Shown: positions 1 through 6,583, counted from the first letter of the stretch. The stretch is DNA of 7,780 bases from Planctomycetaceae bacterium (GCA_947463775.1 CANHVD010000255.1:1-7780); one strand, 5' to 3'. The notes: generated by a model not told the origin, from the sequence alone. Numbers and translations are program-made.

Positions 1-2
1 AA

Positions 3-29
3 CGACCTTTGACGATGGCTAAAGGGTCG
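3..29. other. Small stem-loop at the left edge
   Basis: Arms CGACCTTT (3-10) and AAAGGGTCG (21-29) pair with a single bulged base around a 10-nt loop. The run that follows (ATTGTTCGG) is only weakly T-rich, so this could be a poor terminator for a gene left of the window or simply chance. The remaining bases up to 162 show no coding sequence and no convincing promoter. Confidence 0.25.
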
Positions 30-162
30 ATTGTTCGGCACCGGAGTACTCAATGGAATGGGGAATGCAATGTCGACAGTGCGTCCATCGCGATGAGGGA
101 GATCTCTGACTCCGCAGACGCGTTATTGCTGTTCGACTCCTTTGCAGTAAACCGGAAACAAA

Positions 163-1323
163 ATGAACCAACGGCTCATTGATGCGCCGCACACGACGCT
201 GTCGCCCGTTGTGGACCGTCCGAAGCAGTCGCTGCGTCGGTCGCCGTTTCCGCGTGATCTTGAGCTCGCGCGAAAAGAGCAACAAGGTTCACCTGTCGCC
301 GTTACAGCCTCAGCGTCGGAAGCTGTGACGAAAGTCCAGCATGTTCCTATGCTGGATGCATGGCGCGGAACAGCGCTGGTTTTATTGTTCATCGGGCATT
401 TCTTTCCGATTTATCGATGGGACTGCGGAGCTTTGGGGGTTGAGCTCTTCTTTGTGCTGAGCGGTTTCCTGATGGGGCAAATCCTGTTTGTCAGGAAGAC
501 TCCACTGAAGACATTCTACCAGCGGCGCATCTCCCGAATTCTGCCGGCCGCGTATGTCTTTCTATTCGCGATGCTGGGCTGGCAGTTGCTTGTCACGCGA
601 GAGGTGGCAACTCCGCTGTCGTCGATCTCCGCCTGCTTTCTTTTTTATGTCAACTACCTTGTGGCCTGGAACCCGCAGCTTGAGCTGGGACTGCCTGTCG
701 GCCATTTCTGGTCATTGTGTGTGGAAGAGCACTGCTACATCTATCTGTCACTGCTCAGCGTTTTCCATCGGAAACTTGGCATTCGGCCTCTCTGGCTGAT
801 TGGCGGTTCTATCCTGTTATGCTTTATGTCAGCGACTTTGGTCGGCCGTGAAACGAACTGGGATTACTATCAGGTTTATTGGCGGAGTGATTGTCGGGCC
901 GCTTCAATTCTGATGGGGGCCGCAGCGGCCTGCCTGGCGTCTCTTGAAGTCGGTGGCCGAAAGTCGTACATGGGAGTTCCCACAATCGGATGGGGATTGC
1001 TGGCAATCTGCTGGGCCATTTATTTCCGACTGCAATCCATGCCGGAGTTCACAAAATACTCCGCCGGGTCCGCTTTGCTTGCTGCAGGTTTGTTGCTGAT
1101 TGTTCAGCATGCAAAAGGGAAACTCTGGTCCTTCCCGCCGCTGATCTGGATCGGCACCGCTTCGTTCTCGCTCTATCTGTGGCAGCAACCGTTCTACATT
1201 GCTGTACACAAAGGGCAGATGAATGCTGCCTATGGCGTCGTTGGCTCAATCATTGCCGGACTGGCTTCTTATTTCCTGATCGAGAAGCCCACGCGTAAAT
1301 GGATCAATCAACGGTGGCAGTGA
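163..1323 (+). CDS. Acyltransferase 3 family (OafA/NodX-like) integral membrane protein
   Basis: A 386-residue membrane acyltransferase. Family members move acetyl or other acyl groups from a cytoplasmic donor onto extracytoplasmic sugars, such as O-antigen, exopolysaccharide or peptidoglycan; the substrate here cannot be told. Family signatures seen: LDAWRGTALVLLFIGHF at about 64-80, with the conserved Arg68 and the His79 of the first membrane helix; GVELFFVLSGF at 92-102; FYQRRISRILPAAY at 118-131; HFWSLCVEEHCYIY at 181-194, the usual W-S-L-x-x-E-E block; and SLYLWQQPFY at 336-345 with a terminal IEKPTRKW. About ten hydrophobic segments follow residue 64. The first 60 residues are hydrophilic and charged, which is longer than usual for the family. 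Met63 (base 349) is an alternative start but lacks a ribosome-binding site; ATG 163 has only a weak purine stretch (GGAAAC). No surface-polysaccharide genes adjoin it. It converges on the dehydrogenase with a 58-bp gap holding no visible terminator. Confidence 0.93.
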   Translation: MNQRLIDAPHTTLSPVVDRPKQSLRRSPFPRDLELARKEQQGSPVAVTASASEAVTKVQHVPMLDAWRGTALVLLFIGHFFPIYRWDCGALGVELFFVLSGFLMGQILFVRKTPLKTFYQRRISRILPAAYVFLFAMLGWQLLVTREVATPLSSISACFLFYVNYLVAWNPQLELGLPVGHFWSLCVEEHCYIYLSLLSVFHRKLGIRPLWLIGGSILLCFMSATLVGRETNWDYYQVYWRSDCRAASILMGAAAACLASLEVGGRKSYMGVPTIGWGLLAICWAIYFRLQSMPEFTKYSAGSALLAAGLLLIVQHAKGKLWSFPPLIWIGTASFSLYLWQQPFYIAVHKGQMNAAYGVVGSIIAGLASYFLIEKPTRKWINQRWQ

Positions 1324-1381
1324 GAGACCCTGTCGTGGCAGGCAATCTTCCATCGAGCGGCGAGATGATTAAGCCCCTGGA

Positions 1382-2281
1382 TTAAAGTTCTTCGCCGCCA
1401 GAGACATTAATGATTTCGCCAGTGATGAAATTCGCATCCAGCAGGAAGTTGATCGAATTGACCAATTCCTGAGGCGACCCGGTTCGGCGGAGAGGAATCG
1501 AAGAGATGGCTCGCTGTTCGTGCCAGTTGCGGCGATCTTCGGGAGGCAGGATGGCTCCTGGGGCAATCCCGTTGACCTGAATCAATGGGGCGAGTTGCAA
1601 CGCGAGCGACTTGGTGACACTGCTTAACGCGGCTTTGGTTGCGGTATAAACAAAGTGATCAGCTCCGGGGCGTTGTGCCCGCCAGTCGAGAATGTTTATA
1701 ATGTGCCCGCGCTGACCTTCGCCGAGCTGACGAATAAACTGTTGAGCCAGAAAGATCGGGGCCAGCAAATTCACCGACAAGTGCACGTTGCAATGATACG
1801 TGTCGACCCACGGGAGTGCTCGATCCTGAAACACGGCCGCGCTGTTGATGAGAGTTGTCACTTCACCCAACTCAGCGGCCGCGTCAAAGATCGTTGCCGC
1901 GGCGGCACGTGGATCTCGCAAGTCGGCACCGACAGCGACGGCCGTTCCACCTGCCGCCTTGATGCGGTTCATCAGCACTTTGGCTTCAACGGCGGAAGTC
2001 CCATGATGAATCACCACCGCGAGACCTCGCTCGGCCATTGCCAAAGCAATTTCTCGACCGACGCGTCGAGCTGCTCCAGTCACCACAGCGACCGGCTTAT
2101 CCGACGGCTTGCGAGCTCGTGGCGTCGGGCGCGGTGCTTCGGAAAGGCCTGCATCAGCAGGTGGCTTTTCGCCGCTAAGCAATGCATCATTGAGATCCGG
2201 CAACGGGACACTCTCGGCCTGCGGAAGATCATCTTCCGAAGGCTCGTGTTCGTTGAACTCTGGATCGTGCGGCGTCGTCAT
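1382..2281 (-). CDS. Short-chain dehydrogenase/reductase, pteridine reductase (PTR1/FolM)-like
   Basis: A 299-residue NAD(P)H-dependent reductase of the SDR superfamily. The Rossmann fold starts at about residue 62 with VAVVTGAARRVG: the TGxxxRxG glycine motif typical of pteridine reductases rather than the classical TGxxxGxG. NSAA (146-149) replaces NNAG. The catalytic set is Asp199 (in NILDWRA), Tyr212 and Lys216 (YTATK). Asp in place of the usual Ser, 13 residues before Tyr, is the arrangement of Leishmania PTR1 and E. coli FolM, so reduction of dihydropterin or dihydrofolate is the best guess. VNGIAPGAILPPE and the C-terminal INVSGGEEL complete the fold. Residues 1-61 form an acidic, Pro-rich extension absent from typical SDRs. 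ATG 2281 is the first ATG after the in-frame stop at 2297-2299 and the next Met (82) lies inside the fold, so the extension is real unless a GTG or TTG is used. No Shine-Dalgarno precedes it. No folate genes adjoin it, so other carbonyl substrates remain possible. Confidence 0.9.
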   Translation of the reverse strand: MTTPHDPEFNEHEPSEDDLPQAESVPLPDLNDALLSGEKPPADAGLSEAPRPTPRARKPSDKPVAVVTGAARRVGREIALAMAERGLAVVIHHGTSAVEAKVLMNRIKAAGGTAVAVGADLRDPRAAAATIFDAAAELGEVTTLINSAAVFQDRALPWVDTYHCNVHLSVNLLAPIFLAQQFIRQLGEGQRGHIINILDWRAQRPGADHFVYTATKAALSSVTKSLALQLAPLIQVNGIAPGAILPPEDRRNWHEQRAISSIPLRRTGSPQELVNSINFLLDANFITGEIINVSGGEEL

Positions 2282-2410
2282 CGAATTAGCTGCAGTCTAA
2301 ACGTCTGCTGTCTTCGCGAGGGAACAGTTCAGGAATACTCTGTGCGCGGTAACGATTGAGGTGGTCCTTGTTCAGGGTAACCCGCGAACATCGGGCCTCA
2401 ATTTACGCCA

Positions 2411-2448
2411 TGCACAAAACAACACAACCCGGCTGGGTCGCAGCCGGG
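2411..2448 (-). terminator. Intrinsic terminator of the sigma factor gene
   Basis: The perfect 8-bp GC-rich stem CCCGGCTG (2428-2435) / CAGCCGGG (2441-2448) has a 5-nt loop. Read on the minus strand it is followed by the T-rich run TTGTGTTGTTTTGTG (2427 down to 2413). It lies 48 bp past the sigma stop and upstream of the dehydrogenase start, so it should separate the two minus-strand genes. Confidence 0.85.
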
Positions 2449-2496
2449 CGTGTGAGTCCTGTGATGATCACCGGAATTCAGCAGGTGCCTGGCAGC

Positions 2497-3345
2497 TTAG
2501 TTTTCGCCGCTAAGGCTTCGATACAGTCTGCGAAGAGCTTCACTTTCAATCTGACGAACTCGTTCCCGAGTCAGTCCGAGTGATTCGCCAATTTCCTTCA
2601 GCGTCTGAGGCTCACTGTCATCCAGACCAAATCGCATCCGCAGAATCGTCGCTTCGCGGGGGTCCATTTCATCCAACAAGCGGGAGACATGAGTCAGGTT
2701 GTCCGAGTTGATCAATTCGTCCTCGGGGCCTCGCATCCGTTCATCCGGGACGATATCTCCCAGAGTCATGCCGCTGTCTTCCTGTTCCGCCTGTGGAGTG
2801 GCGTTGTACAGGGTGATGGCCTTCTTGACAATTCGCAGCTTCTTTTTCGGGATGCCAAGCTCTTTAGCGATATCTTCGGCCGTTGGGGTCGCATTCAGCT
2901 CTTCAGTCAGTTTCGCGGAGGCTCGACGCCATTTTGAGAGCAATTCGACCATATAAGCGGGAATGCGGATCGTCTTGGCCGAATTCACCAGGGCACGCTT
3001 GATCGACTGTTTAATCCAGTAGCTGGCATAGGTACTGAATCGAGTGTTCATGTTGGGATCGAAGCCCTCGACGGCTCGCAGCAGGCCCAGATTGCCTTCT
3101 TCAATCAGGTCCTGCAGAGGAAGCCCTTTGCCGCTGTAGCCCCGGGCAATATTCACAACGAGCCGCAGATTGGCTCGAACCATACGGTCGCGAGCGGCAC
3201 CATCCCCGTTGGAGATTCGGTTTGACAACTCTTTTTCATCATTCGCGGTTAGCAGAGCGGTTTCGTTGATTTCGCGGAGATAAGTTTCCAGCGGCGTCTG
3301 CAATCGTGAAGAAGTGATACGCTTCTTGCGAGTCGTCTGAGTCAT
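2497..3345 (-). CDS. RpoD/SigA-like sigma-70 factor lacking region 1.1
   Basis: A 282-residue sigma factor that recruits RNA polymerase to -10/-35 promoters. In order from ATG 3345: region 1.2 (TPLETYLREINETALLT, about 17-33); region 2 (RDRMVRANLRLVVNIARGY, then DLIEEGNLGLLRAVEGFDP, with the -10 recognition and melting helix RFSTYASYWIKQSIKRAL, about 102-119); region 3 (TIRIPAYMVELLSKW and a second helical unit, about 125-178); and region 4 (LLDEMDPREATILRMRFGL, then the -35 helix-turn-helix TLKEIGESLGLTRERVRQIE, about 248-267). There is no region 1.1 and no non-conserved insert, so it is far shorter than E. coli RpoD and resembles group 2 or short principal sigmas. Start choice is open: TTG at 3381 would add 12 residues and has the better ribosome site (AAAGGGA, 8 nt away), while ATG 3345 has only CAGG about 9 nt upstream. 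I prefer the ATG. The gene stands alone with its own terminator. Confidence 0.95.
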   Translation of the reverse strand: MTQTTRKKRITSSRLQTPLETYLREINETALLTANDEKELSNRISNGDGAARDRMVRANLRLVVNIARGYSGKGLPLQDLIEEGNLGLLRAVEGFDPNMNTRFSTYASYWIKQSIKRALVNSAKTIRIPAYMVELLSKWRRASAKLTEELNATPTAEDIAKELGIPKKKLRIVKKAITLYNATPQAEQEDSGMTLGDIVPDERMRGPEDELINSDNLTHVSRLLDEMDPREATILRMRFGLDDSEPQTLKEIGESLGLTRERVRQIESEALRRLYRSLSGEN

Positions 3346-3951
3346 TTGTGTCAGCCTGAGAAGGGAGCTGCCTGAGTTCAATGTAGCATTCCCTTTATCG
3401 TCGGCGGTTGTCGCTGCATTCAGGCAGAGACGCGCAGAATCGGCCGGTCGTCACTGTTGGTTTCCCCGTGACTGTTAAAGCGCAAAGGTCCGCCTGATTG
3501 TTGAATTCCAATGGCCAGGCACGACAGTCAAAATCAGAACACTGTCCCAGTCAAGATTTCTGATGGACGATTTTCTGCGTGTCAGGTGGCAAGCTCAGAG
3601 ATGTTGTCCATACAGATACGAAGCTGAGTTAGTTGATAAGGGGCGGCGGCGCAGGGAGGTCTTTTGGTTCATTTCTGCGAGTTGTTGATTTCGTTGCCGT
3701 ACCGCTTGTAATGGTGGCTTCCGGCCAGCCTTTCCCTTGTAATTATCAGCAATAATGCCTGGCGAGGTGAGTACTGCGTTTCTGTTTCAGGACGAGCCGC
3801 AGGCGGAGGACTCCGGTTGAATCGTCACTTGGAGTCGGGAGCCGTTTTGGCCTTGGCTCTCCACCTAATAAACCGTCGATTTAATGGCTTTTCCCGGCCC
3901 GACATGTCAGTGAGGGATAAGGGGCACAACGTTTTCAAAAACAGCCCTTCA

Positions 3952-3966
3952 CCGACGCAGCGTCGG
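3952..3966. repeat. Near-perfect 15-bp palindrome
   Basis: CCGACGC / A / GCGTCGG is perfectly symmetrical around one central base. Outside it, CTT (3947-3949) and AAG (3967-3969) could extend the pairing past a 2-nt bulge. Just to the left lies a second symmetrical stretch, GTTTTCAAAAAC, and to the right an A-run. It is not followed by a T-run on the plus strand, so it is not a plus-strand terminator; an operator or a repeat-element core is possible. Confidence 0.5.
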
Positions 3967-4303
3967 AAGCTTCTGAAAAAAGGTGACTGACAATCTACGG
4001 CGACAAATGAGCTGCGAGTTTCGGAGTTGCCTCAGAAGGTTCAGAGCCATTTTTCAATGCTTCGGTCGAAAGCGTACCTGGGGTATTTCTTGGTTTCGCC
4101 TTAACTCTGGTGTTTGACCACAGGCCCCTGATACAGGTCTAATCCTTGGTCATGCGTGCCGATCGGGAAGCCAGGGGGGTCTGTGATGACGAATGCGCCG
4201 GCTGGACATTGATGCAACGGGGGGAAGTCTGTGGTTGAAGTCTCAACCGGGGGTTTTCCTGAAGTCTGAGCGGAATTGTCGTCGAATCGGGTTTAGAGAC
4301 ATT

Positions 4304-4339
4304 TGTGGCTTGAGGCTCAAATGTGGCTTGAGGCTCAAA
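4304..4339. repeat. Tandem duplication of an 18-bp unit with an internal dyad
   Basis: Two exact copies of TGTGGCTTGAGGCTCAAA (4304-4321 and 4322-4339) are followed by a partial third start (TGTGGC, 4342-4347). Each unit contains the symmetrical core TTGAG-G-CTCAA. Immediately to the right is a short hairpin, GTGGC (4343-4347) / GCCAC (4352-4356). The units lie in non-coding DNA. Confidence 0.8.
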
Positions 4340-4603
4340 ACTGTGGCCAGAGCCACGAGACTGCAAACTCGAAAAACGAGGAACTGAGGGGAGCCGCTGG
4401 ACGGCGCGATCAGACTCCGTCCGATAATTTCCGGGCACGATTGGGCGAGTGTTGCGGTTTCCGGGGAGCGATTCTGGTCAGTTCGGGAGACGATAATCGT
4501 CGACTCGGGGCGATTTTCCGGACTTTGTCAGAGATGCAGATTGCGACGTCCAACCGTCAATTCTGAAAAATTCATGTGTTGCCCGCACAACCTTCCTAAC
4601 TCG

Positions 4604-4626
4604 TTGACAGTTCTCAACAAAGAACT
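4604..4626 (+). promoter_or_regulatory. Candidate -35 element overlapping an inverted repeat
   Basis: A consensus TTGACA (4604-4609) is followed by the perfect inverted repeat AGTTCT (4609-4614) / AGAACT (4621-4626). The sequence 17 bp downstream (TGCATC) is a poor -10. A second possible pair is TTGACT (4654-4659) with GATATT (4679-4684), whose 19-bp spacing is long. Either could drive the helix-turn-helix gene, and the inverted repeat sits where a repressor could bind. Promoter identity is uncertain. Confidence 0.3.
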
Positions 4627-4699
4627 TGCATCAACAACACTGGGTTTTAGAATTTGACTGTTGGGACAAACTGCGCAGGATATTGTAGTCAGGTCAGGA

Positions 4700-4760
4700 A
4701 GACCGTAGACAAGAGCGGTCTGGTACTGTTGTTTCGGAACAGTTGTTATCGAGTTCCGAA
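4700..4760 (+). promoter_or_regulatory. Structured leader with overlapping inverted repeats before the HTH gene
   Basis: Three pairings lie within 100 bp of the start codon: AGACCG (4700-4705) with CGGTCT (4716-4721); ACTGTT (4725-4730) with AACAGT (4738-4743); and the perfect 8-bp pair TTCGGAAC (4733-4740) with GTTCCGAA (4753-4760). The last two share bases 4738-4740, so only one of them can form in an RNA. As DNA, the 8-bp pair with its 12-bp spacer would also suit a dimeric regulator. Confidence 0.4.
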
Positions 4761-4792
4761 GTCGATCCTGAGACAATCCCCCACCGGGAAAG

Positions 4793-6583
4793 ATGCGAGA
4801 AATGGCGAAGAAATACCTGAGTCTTGAAGAAGCAGCCAGCCAACTCGGAATTAGCGCGGATCAGTTGAAGCGTTTCCGTGAACAGGGCGATATCCGTGGC
4901 TTTGCCGATCGCGGAAGCTGGAAGTTTCGCGAACAGGACATCGAGGAGTTCCTGCGAACACGGCAAACGGATTCGTCGCCTGACTTTCCAATTATTACAG
5001 GGGAGTCGTCGTCTTCGGTGCTGCAAGAGCCGGATTTCGAGGATTTGTCATCTTCCGACAGCGATGTACGGCTGTTTTTTGACGAGTCGATGTTTGAGGA
5101 TGACAGTGACGCCAAAGAGCTGGCGAATTCAGGAAGTGATGTACGACTGTCCGGGGATTCTGGTCCTGGATTAGAATCTGGTCCCGAAGAGGTCCTTGAA
5201 TTCAGTGGCTGGGACGAGGATGCGAAGATCTCGGATTCTGACAGCGATGTGAAACTGGTTGGAGCAGGGACTGAAGCGGAGATCGATCTCGCCAGTACCG
5301 GCAGCCTTCATGATTCAGACAGTGATGTTTTGTTGGCGGATGAGTCGGAACTGAACTTTTCAGATTCAGACAGCGATGTGCGTTTGTCCGAGGAAATCGT
5401 CGACAACACCGGCGAAATGACATTTATCGGGTCCGACTCTGACAGCGACGTGAAGCTGATGGGTGGCGATGATTTTCTGGTTGAAGACAGTGACAGTGAC
5501 GTCAAGCTTTCCGCCGGTCTCGATCGTACTGACAGTGATATCCGTCTGGCGGATTCGCCCAGCAGCACCAATAACAGGACCATCCTTCTTCCACCGATTC
5601 CTGATGATAGCGACCTGAAGTTGATTCCGAGCGGATCCGGAATTCGCACTCAGGGTATCGGCAGCGGAATTGGTCTCGACGCTGACGAGAGCGGCATTTC
5701 ACTGGAGATGGACAGCGGCATCAGTCTGGAAGCCGATGACAGTGGCATTAGCCTTGAGAGCTTTGACAGTGGTGCGAAGCTCGGCGACGACAGCGGAATT
5801 AGTTTGGAAAGCTTCGACAGTGGAGTCGATCTGAGCGACGACAGCGGTATTTCGCTGGACGCCGGCGACAGTGGAATTTCGCTGGAATACGACGATGACA
5901 GCGGCATTTCGATGCAGCCCGACGATATGGGTCGCACGATGCCAATGCAGGCGATTCCGGGAGCGAAGGCCGCTCTGTCGGATTCGAATGCGATGACGAC
6001 GCAGTTCGACATGCCTGCCCAGAACTATGGCAAGGACAGCGAATTCGAACTCGCCGGTCTCGATGATGATGATGACGATGTCGGCACGAACACCAGTGTG
6101 CTCACGTTCGAAGACGATGAGGACGATGCCTCAAAGACTGTGGTTGTGCCAACGCCGACAGCGAAGACAGCAGCCCCGGTGAAATCTGGTGCGACAGCGA
6201 AACCGACGGCAAAGAAGAGTGCTCCGGTCGAAGACGAAATTGAAGACGATTTGGAAGATAGCTTCGACGACGACGGCGGGCTGGATGACGACTACAGCGA
6301 CGATGAAAATGAGGGCGTGCATGACGCCGAAGACTTTGACGACGAAGATTTCGAAGAAGGTCAAAGTCAGGTCGGTGGATTCCAGGCTCCTGCTCGTGCT
6401 GGCGCCCGGGCTGATGTGGACTGGGGTGTTGGACTCAAATCGCTGATTGGCTTTACGACACTGCTATCAGTGTTCTGCGCAGTCATCGGAATTGAATTGA
6501 TCAGAACGATGTGGTTGTGGACACAGCCGGGTTCGACGGCAACTCCATCTGCTGTCCTGCAGACGATTGGCGGCTTGTTCTGA
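4793..6583 (+). CDS. Membrane-anchored helix-turn-helix protein with acidic SDSDV(K/R)L and DSGISL repeats
   Basis: A 596-residue protein of unknown role. Residues 5-57 form a MerR/excisionase-type (HTH_17-like) DNA-binding domain: YLSLEEAASQLGISADQLK is the helix-turn-helix and GSWKFREQDIEEFL the wing and third helix. Then come nine copies of a S-D-[VIL]-x-L motif (about 88-277), nine closely spaced DSGISL-type units (299-374), a strongly acidic linker (about 415-525, including a run of six Asp and a Lys/Ala/Pro-rich interruption at 448-478), and one hydrophobic helix (about 547-576, LIGFTTLLSVFCAVIGIELI) with a short tail. There is no signal peptide, so the DNA-binding end should be cytoplasmic and the tail anchored in the membrane; this topology is inferred. 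ATG 4802 (MAKKYLS) is an equally plausible start; GGGA before ATG 4793 is only about 3 nt away. I recall similar repeat proteins in planctomycetes but no established function. Overlapping inverted repeats in the leader hint at autoregulation. Confidence 0.9.
   Translation: MREMAKKYLSLEEAASQLGISADQLKRFREQGDIRGFADRGSWKFREQDIEEFLRTRQTDSSPDFPIITGESSSSVLQEPDFEDLSSSDSDVRLFFDESMFEDDSDAKELANSGSDVRLSGDSGPGLESGPEEVLEFSGWDEDAKISDSDSDVKLVGAGTEAEIDLASTGSLHDSDSDVLLADESELNFSDSDSDVRLSEEIVDNTGEMTFIGSDSDSDVKLMGGDDFLVEDSDSDVKLSAGLDRTDSDIRLADSPSSTNNRTILLPPIPDDSDLKLIPSGSGIRTQGIGSGIGLDADESGISLEMDSGISLEADDSGISLESFDSGAKLGDDSGISLESFDSGVDLSDDSGISLDAGDSGISLEYDDDSGISMQPDDMGRTMPMQAIPGAKAALSDSNAMTTQFDMPAQNYGKDSEFELAGLDDDDDDVGTNTSVLTFEDDEDDASKTVVVPTPTAKTAAPVKSGATAKPTAKKSAPVEDEIEDDLEDSFDDDGGLDDDYSDDENEGVHDAEDFDDEDFEEGQSQVGGFQAPARAGARADVDWGVGLKSLIGFTTLLSVFCAVIGIELIRTMWLWTQPGSTATPSAVLQTIGGLF
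5054..5623 (+). repeat. First protein repeat array: SDSDV(K/R)L motifs
   Basis: Nine copies of the core S-D-[VIL]-[RKL]-L at about residues 88, 113, 149, 174, 190, 214, 232, 246 and 271, often preceded by extra Ser-Asp pairs. Spacing is irregular (14-36 residues), the segments between copies are unrelated acidic sequence, and the basic residue before the final Leu is nearly invariant. This looks like short conserved motifs in a disordered chain rather than a folded solenoid. Confidence 0.85.
5687..5914 (+). repeat. Second protein repeat array: DSGISL units with 8-10 residue spacing
   Basis: Nine units of the type [DE]-S-G-[IVA]-[SKD]-[LM] begin at residues 299, 307, 316, 325, 333, 342, 350, 359 and 369, preceded by two degenerate GSGI units (281-295). 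The regular spacing of mostly 8 or 9 residues differs sharply from the first array and would suit a repetitive beta structure or a multivalent binding tract. Confidence 0.85.

Larger units (their letters stand above)
3382..4792. other. Long intergenic region without a convincing gene
   Basis: About 1.4 kb between the divergently transcribed sigma gene and helix-turn-helix gene. All frames are broken into short stretches without family motifs or good ribosome sites, and I see no tRNA, SRP, RNase P or tmRNA signature. Visible structure besides the separately listed elements: a hairpin GGGAGCC (3837-3843) / GGCTCTC (3855-3861), a small one GTCAC/GTGAC near 3448-3472, and a 10-bp direct repeat GATAAGGGGC at 3635-3644 and 3916-3925. 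Both flanking promoters must lie here. It could also hold a small RNA or a decayed repeat; nothing in it proves either. Confidence 0.6.

Noticed and set aside
310..323. 14-bp match CAGCGTCGGAAGCT between the acyltransferase gene and the palindrome region at 3958-3971
   Set aside because: One match of this length within 7.8 kb is close to chance expectation, and the flanks do not match.
1655..2359. Long plus-strand open frame (234 codons) over the dehydrogenase
   Set aside because: It is antisense to a clear SDR gene with intact motifs, and its own translation has no recognisable fold.
3511..3627. Small 38-codon open frame starting at ATG 3511
   Set aside because: No Shine-Dalgarno, no membrane or domain feature, and a length expected by chance in a 1.4-kb gap.
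4139..4438. 99-codon open frame on the minus strand containing a repeated FEPQAT sequence
   Set aside because: The repeat is just the 18-bp DNA duplication read in frame; there is no ribosome-binding site, domain or coding bias that I can see, and the opposite strand is equally open.
4690..4722. Possible SRP (4.5S) RNA core because of GTCAGGTCAGGAAG
   Set aside because: The diagnostic GGAAG-loop context and the paired GCAG side are absent; only a short resemblance remains.
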